Assembly (NCBI RefSeq): GCF_030272615.1
Contig: NC_081405.1
Coordinates: 159,176,317 to 159,240,316 of the forward strand
Direction: 5' to 3'
Length of the DNA stretch: 64,000 bases
Source of the DNA: Cryptomeria japonica
Taxonomy: Eukaryota > Streptophyta > Pinopsida > Cupressales > Cupressaceae
The translations under genes were made by a program, and so were the position numbers. The notes under the pieces were generated by a model, which saw only the letters and a list, made by a program, of their open reading frames with translations, was not told the origin of the DNA and ran no database searches. This document shows, one piece after another, positions 45,834 to 57,576 of this stretch (the stretch's first letter is position 1; each line of letters begins with the position of its first letter).

Positions 45834-48800
45834 ATGGCGACCCCAAAGGCGGGAGCATCCACCAGCCGTCCAGCTCTCATGAAGGAAGATCAAAAGACCG
45901 AAGAAGTGGAGACCAAGATCGTGTCTAAATGGAGCAACATTGGAGATACCAACTTGGGCAACTTCAGCACGAAGAAGTTTCGAGAGGTCCCTTACATTGG
46001 CAAGCCATCACCTGTCGCCCAGAGAATAATCGAGAGTGGCATCATTAAGGCGGCCGGCTTCCCTCCAGCAGTTCAGTGCCATGAGTTGATGATCGAGTGT
46101 GCTCGTCATTATGATCCTCAGTCCAGAACGATCGTGTCCAATGAAGGAAACACTTTGGCGTATCTTTCAGAGGAAGCTATAAGTGAAGCTTTCCATCTTC
46201 CAGAGCACAGGGATATGATATACAAGAGCATAGAAGGAGCCAGGTCAATGTACGAAGATGATCCAGATGCTTGCCTAAGCATCATCAACAAGAACTGGTT
46301 ACTCAAGAGTCGTCCTCGTCTGAGCAAGATCCCGAACACACCGCATAGGATTGATTTCCAGGAGGAGTACAGAGATTTGATCACAATGCTCAACCGAGTT
46401 ACAGGAGCCCCTCAGGCCTTCTACTTTGAGAAGTGGATGTTCTACTTCATCCAGGTGATAGTTCAGGGAAAAGGAACAATTCATTGGGCTAGGATGATTA
46501 GCCATTGCTTGGACGTATAGTTGAGGAGACTCAAGGCTACCAAGTCCTTCTACATGAGTTCATACGTCATATATGCCTTAATCAGGAGCTTTGAGTACGC
46601 AGGACTACCTCACAGAGGAGTGATTGGAAGAGGACCCGGTGAGGTCAGAGTTTGTGATTCCTATGTCCACTTGCATCATCCGCCAGGAAGCAACTACAAG
46701 CTAGTTAATGATACCTTCACGATGAACATCACGAGGACGTTGCAAGGTGGGATTCACAACAGATTATCTCAAGATGCACAGGAACTAGTGAAGAGGTACG
46801 GTGCTTGGTTTATCCAGTTTCCGAAATTTACTTATATTAGAGTGCATGGATGTCCTTCACCTCCATACATGTTGCCGAGATATCCGACAGACAGGATTGT
46901 GTTACTTAAAGTAACAAGACAGTTGGCAGCATATGCAAAGGCATTCAGACACAGGCATGGGAATCGAGTTCCGGTACCTATCATTTTGGGCAATTCAGTT
47001 GAGGTATGTCCTAATGCTTTAGCCATGGATGACGCAGAGAAGGAGTTAGCTTTGTATTCTTTTTCATCCTTTGCTTTGAGAGAAAGCTTTGATCCACATG
47101 GACATTTAGAGGAGACAGTCGGTAGGAAGTTTAAGCATGAATACCAAATAGAAGATTTTATGATGAATCTCTTAGATGATCTTGAAGTGAAAAGAAAGAT
47201 GCATTCTAGATTGCCTTTGGATTTCATCAGGAAATGCAGGATTTACAGAGTGGCCGATCAAGCTCAGGATAGTGGCAGACATCTCCAATCATCCTATGAT
47301 CGAGAAAGCAAATCAATAAGGTTAGATTGGAATGAGCCCAAGGTCGTGGATCTAGATGCTTTGATGGCTCCAGTCTTGTCTTGTACTCCCAGATGGGTTG
47401 ACGTACAGCATCAGAAGTTGAGAGAGCAAGGCATAGCTATGACTTTCACTTTGGAAGAGAAACCAGCCGAAGGTGGAGCTAGTGTGAGCGAAGGCAATCC
47501 TAATCCCAGAAATACAAATGAAGGTGACCTTCGATGTGCAAGTGAAGGCAATCTCCATCCAAGAGGTTCGAAGAGGAAAGAAAGACCTGAAAAGAGGGAA
47601 TCTTCAAAGAGGAAGCAAGGGGCCAATTGAGATCGTTCATCCGGTACATCTTCTCGACCAGAGAAGAGGACACTTCAAGTGGAAGAATCTATGGAGTCTA
47701 TGGTACAGAATGATAGGCAGGAAGAAGGACAAGCACCGCAAGGGTCACCAGATGGATCTCTCCAAGATTATGAGCTAAATGAAGATAAAGAAGATAACGA
47801 AATGACGTCTCCTCCTAGAGAAGAAGAAGTATTGCATAAGGAGATTCAGGTCAAACAAACAAGATCGGCCATCCTAGATTGGTTGAAGGAAAGATTAACC
47901 AAGGTGATCGTAATAGAGGATGAAGACAATGTAATTGATTTGGAGAGCCTTGTTGGACGTTCTCAGGAAGTAACAGAGAAGAGGAAGGCTACCAAGATGT
48001 CCAAGATGATTAGAGATGAGACTGGATCCAAAAAACTACAGATAGCTACACCGGCAGTGGACAAATATGAAGGTGAGATCCTAGCAGAGGAATATTATAT
48101 AGAGACATTTGAGCTAGGACCATCCACAGCCGAGCAGACACTAGATGATGCCACCGATTCATTTGAGGCATTGAAAGACAAGCTTAGAGAAGAAATGGAG
48201 AAGAATAGAAAGCTTGAGAGAGAGGTCGGTGCATGGAGGACATATTTCAGTCATCTCAATGAGCCTTTGGGACGTCAGGATCCAGCAAGATCACCAGTGC
48301 AGGCACTTCCCCTTCAATCAATTAATGAGGCAGAGAGATTCAGGAGTATGGTCCAGCGTATGAGTACTTGGATGGACAAATCTCATACAGTTGCCGTAGA
48401 ATTTGTGGCAAGGATGATGAAGACTATTCATAGGGCTATCTAGGTTCTTGAGATAATCCACAACTTGATGATAACAGTAGCCGCTTTTGCTCATACCAGA
48501 GATGTTATCATTCCTGTATTGAAAGTAATTAGACAAACATCGAGGAAGGTCTTAGCATAGGAAAAGATCATGGATGGAGGACCTCACAGTTTGCTTCAGT
48601 GGTCAACCTTACTCCAGATGAAGAGTGTTCTCTTTGAGGACATTAGTACCAGATGTAGCCATGTTGAGGAGGTGATCAATCCGATCTAGGACAGAGTATT
48701 TGAGGTACTACGTACCATTCTTGGCAGGAGGATCGAGGTCGAGACAGACGTGGATTTGCAGGAATTGGAGGATAGAATCAAGGTCATCTTTTGCAAGGAC

Positions 48801-49055
48801 GCTAATATCACAGACGAGCAACATGACCAGATGTTTGCTACCATGCTTCTGATTGAAAGGACTAAGGAACTTGAGTTTACATGGGACGTAGCTCTTCTAG
48901 ATGCATTTGATCAGGTCATCCACTTGGAAGAAAGAATGAAGAATCTTCTCGAGATTCCAATTGTTGAGATCGAAGGAATCGTATCAAGATTCATTGCATA
49001 TGCTAAAAAAGAGCATTGGAAAGGGAATAAGATTCTAGATGAGAGGTTGTTATAG
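45834..49055 (+). pseudogene. Unknown long ORF of unit Z, five nonsense codons
   Basis: Family not recognised. One frame runs 45834-49055 (about 1070 codons) with stops only at 46518 (TAG), 47628 (TGA), 48441, 48558 and 48687 (all TAG) and no frameshift. It opens MATPKAGASTSRPALMKED. The conserved core includes CARHYDPQSRTIVSNEGN, DFQEEYRDLITMLNRVTG, FYMSSYVIYALIRS, FPKFTYIRVHG and MLPRYPTDRIVLL. Homologous blocks occur in unit X in the same order. After ~600 codons comes a charged, low-complexity part (47460-47870), then a coiled-coil-like stretch (LKDKLREEMEKNRKLEREV, about 48170) and a helical C-terminus. No retroviral protease, polymerase or integrase motif is present. An N-terminal resemblance to the plant mobile domain is too weak to use. 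Confidence 0.7.
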
Positions 49056-49160
49056 ATGACATGGCACCTTAATTGTCATTGGTTTATGTCTCCTAGATTT
49101 TTGTGCCAAATTTAATATTTGGCTATGCATTTAATATTGTTCAGTAAAAAGGAGGCCATT

Positions 49161-50097
49161 TGTAACAAACCCTAATTAGGGTTTAGGTGTCATGATCTTG
49201 ACCGTTGATCTGCTTTTTGATCTGGACCATTCATTGTAATTGAGGATGCTATTTATACCCTCATTTCATTTCATTTTCATAGTTAGATATCAGATAGTTT
49301 GATGTATTAGAGAGATTAGAGTTTAGAAGCAATTTACTTTTGTAGCAAGATTGAGTTTTGAGGAAAGGGATTCAAACAATTGTTGTACATGATGACTTTG
49401 AAATCAATGAAATATTGAAGTTATGGTGTTTTGTTGCAACTTTCTTAGTTATCTTCATGGTTGTTCAATTTACTTGAATCATTCTCAATCAAAGTAGTGT
49501 GTTAATTTGAAGGACAAAGTGTGAGACTTGATCTTTGGTAGGATTCGCTTTCCAAACCACTAGCTTCTTGCTGATTGTAAGAACGCCTTGCGTGGTCAAC
49601 TGGAGATACTTGAATCACTTAACTTTCAATCATTGTTGTATCTTGGATATGTACCTTCGTGGTAGTGTCTTTGATCTTTGATGCATTGAAAAATCATTTG
49701 TTACCTTAGAAGATCGCATCAATTTCAATTGAGTTGTTATTTTATGGCGAAATTGAAGTTGGTAGAATCTTGCCAAGTCTTGTCCACATGAAGTCATTCT
49801 TAGGGTTAGACTAGATTAGACCTCTTGCAAACCCTACTCTTTTGTCATTTTTCTTTAAAAAGTTTGTTTAAGTTCATCAAAATCTTCGGTAACGTAAGGC
49901 CCCTTGAGGACACAGCAAATCACAACGACCACTGGTGCTTATCCACACGTAGAGACCCTACTAACCAGAACATTGGAGTCATCCTAACTGATCCTTCTTG
50001 CGAAATCTTCAGCAATTAGCGACTTTATTCAAGAGAGGATAAGATGCCTTTAGGTATTTTATTCTGTGTATGATGGTGTACAAAATACACGTCAACA
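49161..50097 (+). repeat. Terminal domain of unit Z shared with W, V and Y
   Basis: Starts TGTAACAAACCCTAATTAGG and ends ACGTCAACA. A purine run AAAAAGGAGG precedes it and a TATA-like box (TATTTATACC) lies at 49251. It could be mistaken for an ordinary 0.94-kb LTR, but homology with W and Y continues upstream of it and the target duplication lies outside 42741, so it is the 3' part of a longer unit. Confidence 0.7.
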
Positions 50098-50157
50098 GGC
50101 TATTCAATTTTGTGGAAAATTCAAAACAAACATATATTCAACATCACATTTCTTCTA

Positions 50158-53100
50158 ATGGCTAGCGCTATCAAATTCAAAGATAGACTTGGAGGAGGTG
50201 ATGACTTCTCAGCATGGAAGTTCAGAATTCAGATGATTCTAAAAGAAAATAAAGTCGAATCATTTGTAAAAACTGAAACTGCAGAACCTAAGACTGAACC
50301 TGACAAAACAACTTGGAGAGAGGGAAATTAAAAAGCCATCAAAATCATAGTGGATGGGGTAAGAAATAATACTATGCCCATCATAAGGAAACATGAAACG
50401 GCCTACAACATGTTCAAAGCACTTGAAGATGCATTTGAGATATCCAATGCTAGTAGAACCTTGGCTTTAAAAAGAGAAATGAATCATATAGCTATGATCA
50501 AAGGAGAGTCAGTCAATGCCTACTTCATGCGGATATCAGCCCTAAGGGATGAACTAGCAACCCTTGGATATGAGATCCAAAGCAAAGAATTAACACTCAT
50601 TGCTCTAGATGGGTTGCCTAGTGTATGGGAAACATTCGTCCAAGGCATCAGTGCAAGGGATGAATTTCCAAAGTTTGATAGGCTAAAGGCAGATTGTCTC
50701 CAAGAAGAATCAAGGTTAACTAAGAAAGGGATCAAACAAAAGAATATAGATGAAGATCTTCAAGTCCTAAATACAAACTCAAACAAGAAAAGCAAGCGGA
50801 AACAATTTAGGAAGAGAAAAGGTCGTCATGGTAAGAACACCTTCAAGAAGGACCTTTCATAGATTCAATGTTACAGATGTAACAAATTTGGGCACTATGT
50901 TGCCAAATGTCCAGAAAGAGCCAAACAACAAGCCACATTTGCCAAAGCAGGAAAATCTAAAAGGGAAGATGACTCCGAGAAGTATGTACTCTATTCAGCA
51001 CTTACAAACCATGCATCAAACAAGGTTAACTCCTGGGTGATCGACAGTGGCTCATCCAGACACATTACAGGGTTTAGGGAAGTGCTAGACTCCATGATAG
51101 AGGAGATGATGAGGAAGTAACTATCGAAGATGACTCCACACATCCAGTCAGAGGAGTTGGAGCATGCACCATCAAACTAAAGCTAGGCGTATCATTACAG
51201 CTTAAAGGAGTACTATATGTCCCAGGCATCAAGAGAAACCTAGTCTCCATATCAGCACTAGAGGATAATGGATACAGAGTGACCTTCATGGACAACAGAG
51301 TGCTGGCTTGGCCAAAGAATTCATCTATCAAGAAAGCTTAAACCATTGGTTAAAGACAAGGCTACTTGTATAAGTTGTGCACAGAGCCCAACCTAGCCCT
51401 AATCCATGAAACTATAGATGCTAATGAAGTTTGGCATAGAAGACTAGGTCACCTGAATTTTAGAGCTTTATCATCAATGGGAAACCTTGTCACAGGCCTA
51501 CCTAAGTTAAAGCAATATCATTCAGGGGCATGCAAAGGATGTGCCCTAGGCAAAAATGCTAAGGGTGCTTTTCAAAATAGTACTAGGAGAACAAGCAAAA
51601 TTTTAGAGTTAGTTAATTTTGATGTATGTGGACCTATGTCTGTACCTTCTTTAGGGGGATTTTTGGATTATGTAATATTTGTTGATGACTACTCTAGGAA
51701 AACTTGGATCTACTTTCTGAAATGTAAAGAATCAGAAGAGATTCTTAATAGGTTTAAGGAATTTAAATCACTAACAGAAAACTGCTCAGGAAATAAAATT
51801 AAAACCTTAAGAACTGACAATGGGGGGGAATACACCTCAGATTTGTTTAAAGACTTTTGTAAAAATGCTGAGATTAAAAGGGAGCTTACTATACCTTATA
51901 ATCCCCAACAAAATGGGGTAGCTGAGAGGAAAAATAGGACAATTGTAGACGCTGCCAAAGCCATGATTCTTGATCAGAATCTAAATACCAATCTTTGGGC
52001 AGAAGCAACCAGCACTGCCGTATATATACAAAATAGATGTCCTCAATCCCATCTTGAAGATAAAACCCCTGAGGAAGTCTTTACTAAAACAAAACCAAAT
52101 ATCAGCCACCTTAGGATATTTGGGTGCCCTGTCTATATTCATGTACCTAAGGAGAAAAGATTAAAATTAGAGCCTTCTGGAAAAAGGGGAAAACTTGTAG
52201 GATATAGTGAAACCTCCAAGGCCTACAGAATCTATATACTTGGTCAGAGGAATATTGAACTGAGTAGGGATGTAGTCTTTGAAGAAGACTTAGCCTTCAA
52301 AAAAGCCCAAAGCTCAATAGAACCTGAAGTCTATATCCCTACCCCTAGCATAGATGAAGACCCTACTCTTGAGCTTCAAAGGGAGAGTCTTGAGGAAAAT
52401 GAAGGTGAAACTCAAAACCCACCTAGAGAAAATTTCAAGAAAAGACCACTATGGGCCACCAAAACTGTAGAAGAAGCTCAAAAGTATGCTGCCCCTTCAG
52501 GAACTTTCAGAGAAAGCAAAAGGCCTAACAAACTTACCAACTACGTCGCTCTCCTGAATGATCTCTCAAAAGAAAAATCTACTAATGTATCAGATGCACT
52601 TAAACATCAAATATGGAAGAATGCCATGTCTGAGGAATACCAATCCATTATGAAAAATGATGTCTGGGAGATTGTCCCTAGGCCAGCCAGGAAATCTGTT
52701 GTCACCTCCAAATGGCTCTTCAAAATCAAACACGCTGCAAATGGCAGCATTGAGAAACACAAGGCTAGATTTGTAGCCAGAGGGTTCTCTCAAAAGGAAG
52801 AAATTGATTATGAGGAAACATTTGCACTTGTAGCCAGATACACCTCAGTAAGAGCAATCTTAGCCATTGCAGCATGAAAGGGATGGAAAGTTCATCAGAT
52901 GGATGTTAAGACATCATTCTTTAATGGTGAGATCTCAAAAGAAGTATACCTAGAGCAACTTGAAGGGTTTGAGATTCATGATGCAGAGTCTCATGTGTGT
53001 AGACTCAAGAAAGCTCTCTATGGGCTTAAACAGGCTCCCAGGGCCTGGTATGAAAGAATTGATACCTATCTCTCAAAACTACTCTTCTCCAAGAATGATG

Positions 53101-54101
53101 CAGATCCTAATCTCTACTATAAGCAAAATAAAGGTGATATGCTAATATTGATTTTATATGTTGATGATTTGTTAATCACAGGAAAAGATCACCTCATAGA
53201 TCAGTGTAAGAAAGACCTTGCTAAAGAATTTGATATGAAGGACTTGGGACTCCTTCATTACTTCCTCGGTTTGGAAGTACGACAGAATTCTGATGGCATT
53301 ATACTAAACCAAGGTAAATATACCTTGGATATTTTGAAGAGATTTGGAATGCTAAACTGCAGACCCATGACCTCTCCAATGGAAACAAACCTTCTTAAAC
53401 TTAAGGAAGCAGCAGCAGAATCACAACCCTCAGATCCTACTCTATATAGGCAAATGATTGGGTCCCTGATGTATCTTGTAAATACGGGACCAGATATCTG
53501 TTATGTAGTTAATGCCTTGAGTCAGTTTATGTGTGAACCAAAGGAAATACACCTGGTAGCAGTAAAACATATCATGAGATATCTGCAAGGTACCCTAAAA
53601 CTTGGTCTCAAATATGAGAGAGTTGAACTAGATCTACACGGATTCACAGATTCAGATTGGGCTGGAAGTGTAACTGACAGGAAAAGCACCTCAGGGTGCT
53701 GTTTCAGTTTAGGTTCAGCCATGATATCCTGGATCAGCAGAAAACAGTCATCAGTTGCACAGAGTTCCACTGAGGCCGAATACATTGCAGCCTCCATGGC
53801 TGCTCGAGAGGCAGTATGGCTTAGAAAGCTGTTTGTGGGGTTATTCGGTGAACCAATGAAGCCTACAATTATTCATTGCGACAACCAAAGTTGTATAAAA
53901 CTTTCAGTGAATCCGGTATTTCATGATAGATCCAAACATATTGAGATTCCATATCATTATATACGAGACATGGTAGATAGGAATGTGATCCATTTGGAAT
54001 ACATTTGTACAGGAGATCAGACATTAGATATTCTTACCAAACCACTTTCAAGGGTGAAAGTTGAGCACTTTAGAAAAGGTCTTGGTATGATTGAAATGTA
54101 A
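50158..54101 (+). pseudogene. Copia2 gag-pol polyprotein, lightly damaged
   Basis: Starts at ATG 50158 (MASAIKFKDRLGG). Gag ends with a zinc knuckle CYRCNKFGHYVAKC (about 50873). The protease has WVIDSGSSRHITG (51037). The integrase has WHRRLGHLN (51433), core DYSRKTWIYFLK, LRTDNGGEYT and YNPQQNGVAERKNR. The reverse transcriptase has [31 protein letters not shown] and YVDDLLITG (53157). RNase H has TDSDWAGS, HCDNQSCIKLS and HIEIPYHYIRDM, ending IEM at 54101. Lesions: TAA 50329, TAG 50860, a frameshift in 51095-51115 and further stops to about 51350, and TGA 52875 where Trp or a similar residue is usual. All Copia domains are present and in canonical order. Confidence 0.93.
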
Positions 54102-54640
54102 TTTGCTTTGTACTCCTATGCTTATTAAGATGGTTTATGTGTAAACTTCTTTGTCATGTTAGGACTTTTATGGGTTTAAACCCCCTGTGTTCATGTCTAA
54201 GAGGTGATGATCTCTCAGATAATGAACACTTGTATGTAGACATTATAAGGTGACGATCTTATGATGTTCAAACCATTTATCTTGTTGGATCTTTGGTATG
54301 CCATGGATGTGCCATGATTGTGTTGTGGTAAAACATTTTGAATAAAATGTTCGTGCACATACCGCAACTTGATTAAGTAGAGAATTTAACTATTTTCCTA
54401 TACTTATTTCTAAAGTATTGCATGTTTAGGCAATACTGATATCACGTGCTTAGGTGATATCCTGTCATCACAAGTTGATGTGATGAACGTTTATATCACG
54501 TGTTTAGGTGATACTTCATGTCATGTGATTAGGTGATATGATTTTCTAGAGAGTCAAATTACGTAAGGAATACTAACCATCATTAGAATTGTGATGCTTG
54601 ATATGTTGTCTTTCATTTATCTTACCTAGCTAAGAGGGAG
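54102..54640 (+). other. Copia2 3' untranslated region
   Basis: Non-coding stretch between RNase H and the 3' LTR. It has three or four copies of a short motif 'atcacgtg-ttaggtgat' (54441, 54484 and 54515) and ends in the polypurine tract. Confidence 0.6.
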
Positions 54641-55352
54641 TGTTAATGCATGATAGCCTGGGTAAGATAAATGATTGAATGAGAGATAAATGAAGTCTCT
54701 CATTCAATCATCTATCTTATCGATAGACTATGATAAAGACTTCAAGTTATCGTTTCTTCATTTGATGATTATTCTTTGACTTATATATATACAACCTTAC
54801 TTGCATATTCCGATCAATATCGGATTCTTAAACCAATGCTTAACTACCGATAATTATCGGTTGTAAATCTTATAGCATAGAATACCGATTGGTATCGGTT
54901 TACATTGTAAATCGTATGCACACCGATTAGTATCGGTCAAACATGTTAACTGTGTGAACACCGATTGTTATCGGGTTTTAGTTTATAACTGCATACACGG
55001 TTGACTTGTTTATGATATACACGCCAATTAGTATCGGGTGATTTGTTAAGTTTTATATATATACCGATTGGTAAATGCGATGATGATTGAAAAGGTGCGA
55101 TCAAGTAATATCTTGATCGGTCATGTCCAATAGACATGATCGGTCAAGGTATTGCTTGATCCTCCTTGCAGACATATATATATCAATCGGTATTTGTGAG
55201 AAGGACATCGAAATTGATAAATGCTCTTTCTCCATCTGCAACATACCAGACAATAATCAGTTTTATTATATTAAGATTTAACACATACTTGAAAGAAAAG
55301 ATAACCTTGAATATAACTTGCATCTTGAATTGAAAATTTAATAACATTTACA
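54641..55352 (+). repeat. Copia2 3' LTR
   Basis: 712 bp, the partner of 41986-42704. It differs mainly by a short deletion that removes one of the CCGAT-type palindromes near 54985 and by scattered substitutions. Confidence 0.92.
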
Positions 55353-55357
55353 GTTTA

Positions 55358-55629
55358 GGGCAGAGAAACTAAGAATATTTTGATGGGTTGTGTACTTTTA
55401 AGTTTTTACTATGAAGTTTGTGTGGTCCTTGAGATGAAGTTAGATAGTGAGGCACACAAGATCTATGGAAAGGTATAGTTGGTTTACTTTTCATTGACTG
55501 TGTTAAATGTTGTATATGTTCAATTAGCCCCTACAAGAATGAATCCTTACATACTCAACACTTGACACAACATTCTATCCAAGTTTTGTGATTGGTGTCA
55601 TGCAACTTGATGCTCCATTAAGGTGTATA
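55358..55629. other. Intron sequence
   Basis: Host intron sequence between Copia2 and the truncated Copia3. No feature seen. Confidence 0.5.
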
Positions 55630-56472
55630 TGTTGAAAACGGATAGCTAGATTGGATTATATGAGCAAATAAAAATGAATAGATGTATCTACATTGGGCTG
55701 GGCCCAAAATTGTTTTATTGTAACTTGTAAAAGCACTTAACGTGGGCCTCTCCTTGGAGTGCTAAGTTAAATCAAAACGTGGTCATTATGCATTGTAAAA
55801 CATGCCCCAAATTGGGCGCTAAAATAAAATATGAAATTGTATCCTAGCCGACTTGAAGGAAATGTAAAAGATGAATCTTGTATATAACAAGATTCATCTT
55901 AGATCTCAATTCAATCATTGATCACTCAAGCAAAATCTCTTAAATAGTGAATTCTGGTTATGCAACACAGCGACATACTTTACTCTTCAAGGTCAGCGAA
56001 TTGTCTTCAGTGAAGAGGTCTACGAAGTGTAGCGAATTGATCTTCAATGTAGCAATTCAAGTCCTCAAGGTTGGCAATGTGATTCTTAAGGTCAGCGAAC
56101 ATCTTTCTTGAAGGCAGCAAATACTTCTTAGTGATAGCAGTCATCATTGAAGATCAGCGAATCATTCTTGAAGGCTGCCAACATCACTCCAAGATCAGCG
56201 AACCTCATTTCTGGGACAGCAACAGTTGCATTTCAGATAAGTTCATCACTTCAGCTTGCCCTAGGTTAATCACTGTGATTAGGTTGTTGTCAAACAGTGA
56301 ATCTCATTTTAAAATTATATTGGTGTTACATAATAAAGATTTGAGATTAGTGGCTGAGTTTTTCACCTCCAAGAGGGAGGTTTTCCCAGGGTATTTGCGT
56401 GATTTGTGTTTGTTCTTCATTGCATTCTGATCTCTGCTATTTATTGTTTAAATCTGATTGCTAAAATTAACA
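55630..56472 (+). repeat. Copia3 5' LTR
   Basis: 843 bp with TG...CA ends, identified by the tRNA-Met primer site directly after it. A TATA box (55881-55887) is in the loop of the inverted repeat AAGATGAATCTTGT/ACAAGATTCATCTT. Confidence 0.75.
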
Positions 56473-56555
56473 TGGTATCAGAGCTTTAGGTTCATTCTAA
56501 ATAATCAAATTATTAGTTGTCCTTCACTTTCAGTTTGCTGCTTTAGTTTTGCAAG

Positions 56556-56786
56556 ATGGTTACAGGTCTGAAAGTAGAGGACAGACTTGAAGGTGCCTTA
56601 AATTTTACATCATGGAAGGTCCGTGTCCTTGCTCTTGAAGAATTAGAGCTGTTACAGTTTGTGGAAGATAAGGATTTGACTGACCCTTCAGATCTGGATG
56701 AGCTAAAGCAATTCAAGAAGTCTACCATGAATCAGAAAGCTCAACAGCAATGTCTGCTTGAAAAATTGAAGGCATCGATGGGACGA
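56556..56786 (+). pseudogene. Copia3 gag N-terminal fragment
   Basis: MVTGLKVEDRLEGALNFTSW, then KVRVLALEELELL, the typical start of a Copia gag (K-x-x-x-R-L-x-G-x-x-N-F-x-x-W). The frame runs to a stop at 56787 and no downstream gag helices or zinc knuckle follow. Confidence 0.75.
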
Positions 56787-56790
56787 TAGC

Positions 56791-57576
56791 AAGAATAAGA
56801 TTTTAGGTGTTCTCATTCCTCTATTTTCAATTGTAGGGTCCACTTGCTTTGGAGATTTGCATCTGATTGCCTTATTGTTATTGGTGCCTTATCTAGTGCA
56901 CAAAGTTCTCTTGCTTGTTAACTACTTCATCTGAGGGTGCTTTCATATGTCGGTTTGTGCACTTGTTTTCAGATCTTAGTATTGCATAAGTTTCCTCCTA
57001 AGGTTTATAACATTCACCCTTGTTCGAGCCTTGTTCTTGTGTTAAGAATTTGTTCTAATCCAGTTTGAATTATTGAAGTTAGTTATGCCCTACTTTCTAT
57101 TTTGAGTATATTTATCTCTCAACCTATTTGATGTGGTTTGCTATGAATGTGTAATGATCCGAATTGAGGCATTGATCTAAATACATCCTTGGCACTTAAG
57201 ACTTCAGCATGTGTATTCAGATATAAATCTAGGAGAATTATGATGGATATAACAACAGGCACAAATAGGAAGATGAATAAATTTATAGGAGATTCAGAAA
57301 CATGGAACCTTAGTCATTGGTGTGGTAGGCATGTAAAGGTAAGATGTCTTAGTCATCCTATTTAGTATCTATTCCCAATGTTGACCTTACTATCTTCATA
57401 TTATGATCTGATCCTTTATGATACTTGCTGCATAGTTCTGATGCACCATATTCTATCTAAGTTTTGAAATGCTTAATAGTCTTGTTGCTCTGGAATTATA
57501 TACTCTTATGACGTGTCTCTTGATTTGCATCAAATCTTTTAAACATTGTATGGACTGTATTTTCTGTTCTCTGAGT
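56791..57576. other. Intron sequence
   Basis: No gene recognised. It ends with the hAT target duplicate gtttcatg (57577-57584). Confidence 0.5.

Larger units (their letters stand above)
42741..50097 (+). mobile_element. Giant LTR-like unit Z (hairpin array, long ORF)
   Basis: Begins TGTTGTGACCATTTCACAC and ends ATACACGTCAACA, with a perfect 5-bp duplication ggcta (42736-42740 and 50098-50102); 7357 bp. Order: ~440 bp leader; 12 hairpins (43184-44945); AT-rich segment; TATA box at 45277; one reading frame of ~1080 codons (to 49055); then a ~0.94-kb terminal domain (49161-50097) shared with W, V and Y, with its own TATA-like box at 49252. No gag-pol, primer site or paired LTR. Its start matches unit Y's start and its end matches W, V and Y, so these are one family. 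I read it as a solo LTR with a gene in U3. A self-contained non-autonomous element is the alternative. Confidence 0.85.
41986..55352 (+). mobile_element. Ty1/Copia retrotransposon (Copia2), younger, carrying unit Z
   Basis: Full-length element with LTRs 41986-42704 and 54641-55352 and a perfect 5-bp duplication gttta (41981-41985 and 55353-55357). The LTRs run TGTTAATGCATGATAGCC to AATAACATTTACA and are nearly identical apart from a few short differences, so the insertion is relatively recent. The primer site TGGTATTAGAGCCAGG is at 42705 and the polypurine tract CTAAGAGGGAG just before 54641. Unit Z entered the leader 36 bp after the 5' LTR. The polyprotein follows at 50158. Confidence 0.95.
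55630..56790 (+). mobile_element. Truncated Copia retrotransposon (Copia3)
   Basis: One LTR (55630-56472, TGTTGAAAACGGATAGC to CTAAAATTAACA), a primer-binding site TGGTATCAGAGC at 56473 and the first 77 codons of gag. Nothing of pol and no second LTR is found before the hAT at 57585, so the element is 3'-truncated. The LTR has a perfect 14-bp inverted repeat at 55868-55900 with TATATAA in its loop, and repeated AGCGAA words at 55995-56210. Confidence 0.8.

Noticed and set aside
49161-50097. Ordinary 0.94-kb LTR preceded by a polypurine tract
   Set aside because: No partner LTR exists, homology among copies extends upstream of the supposed start, and the ggcta duplication lies at 42736/50098.
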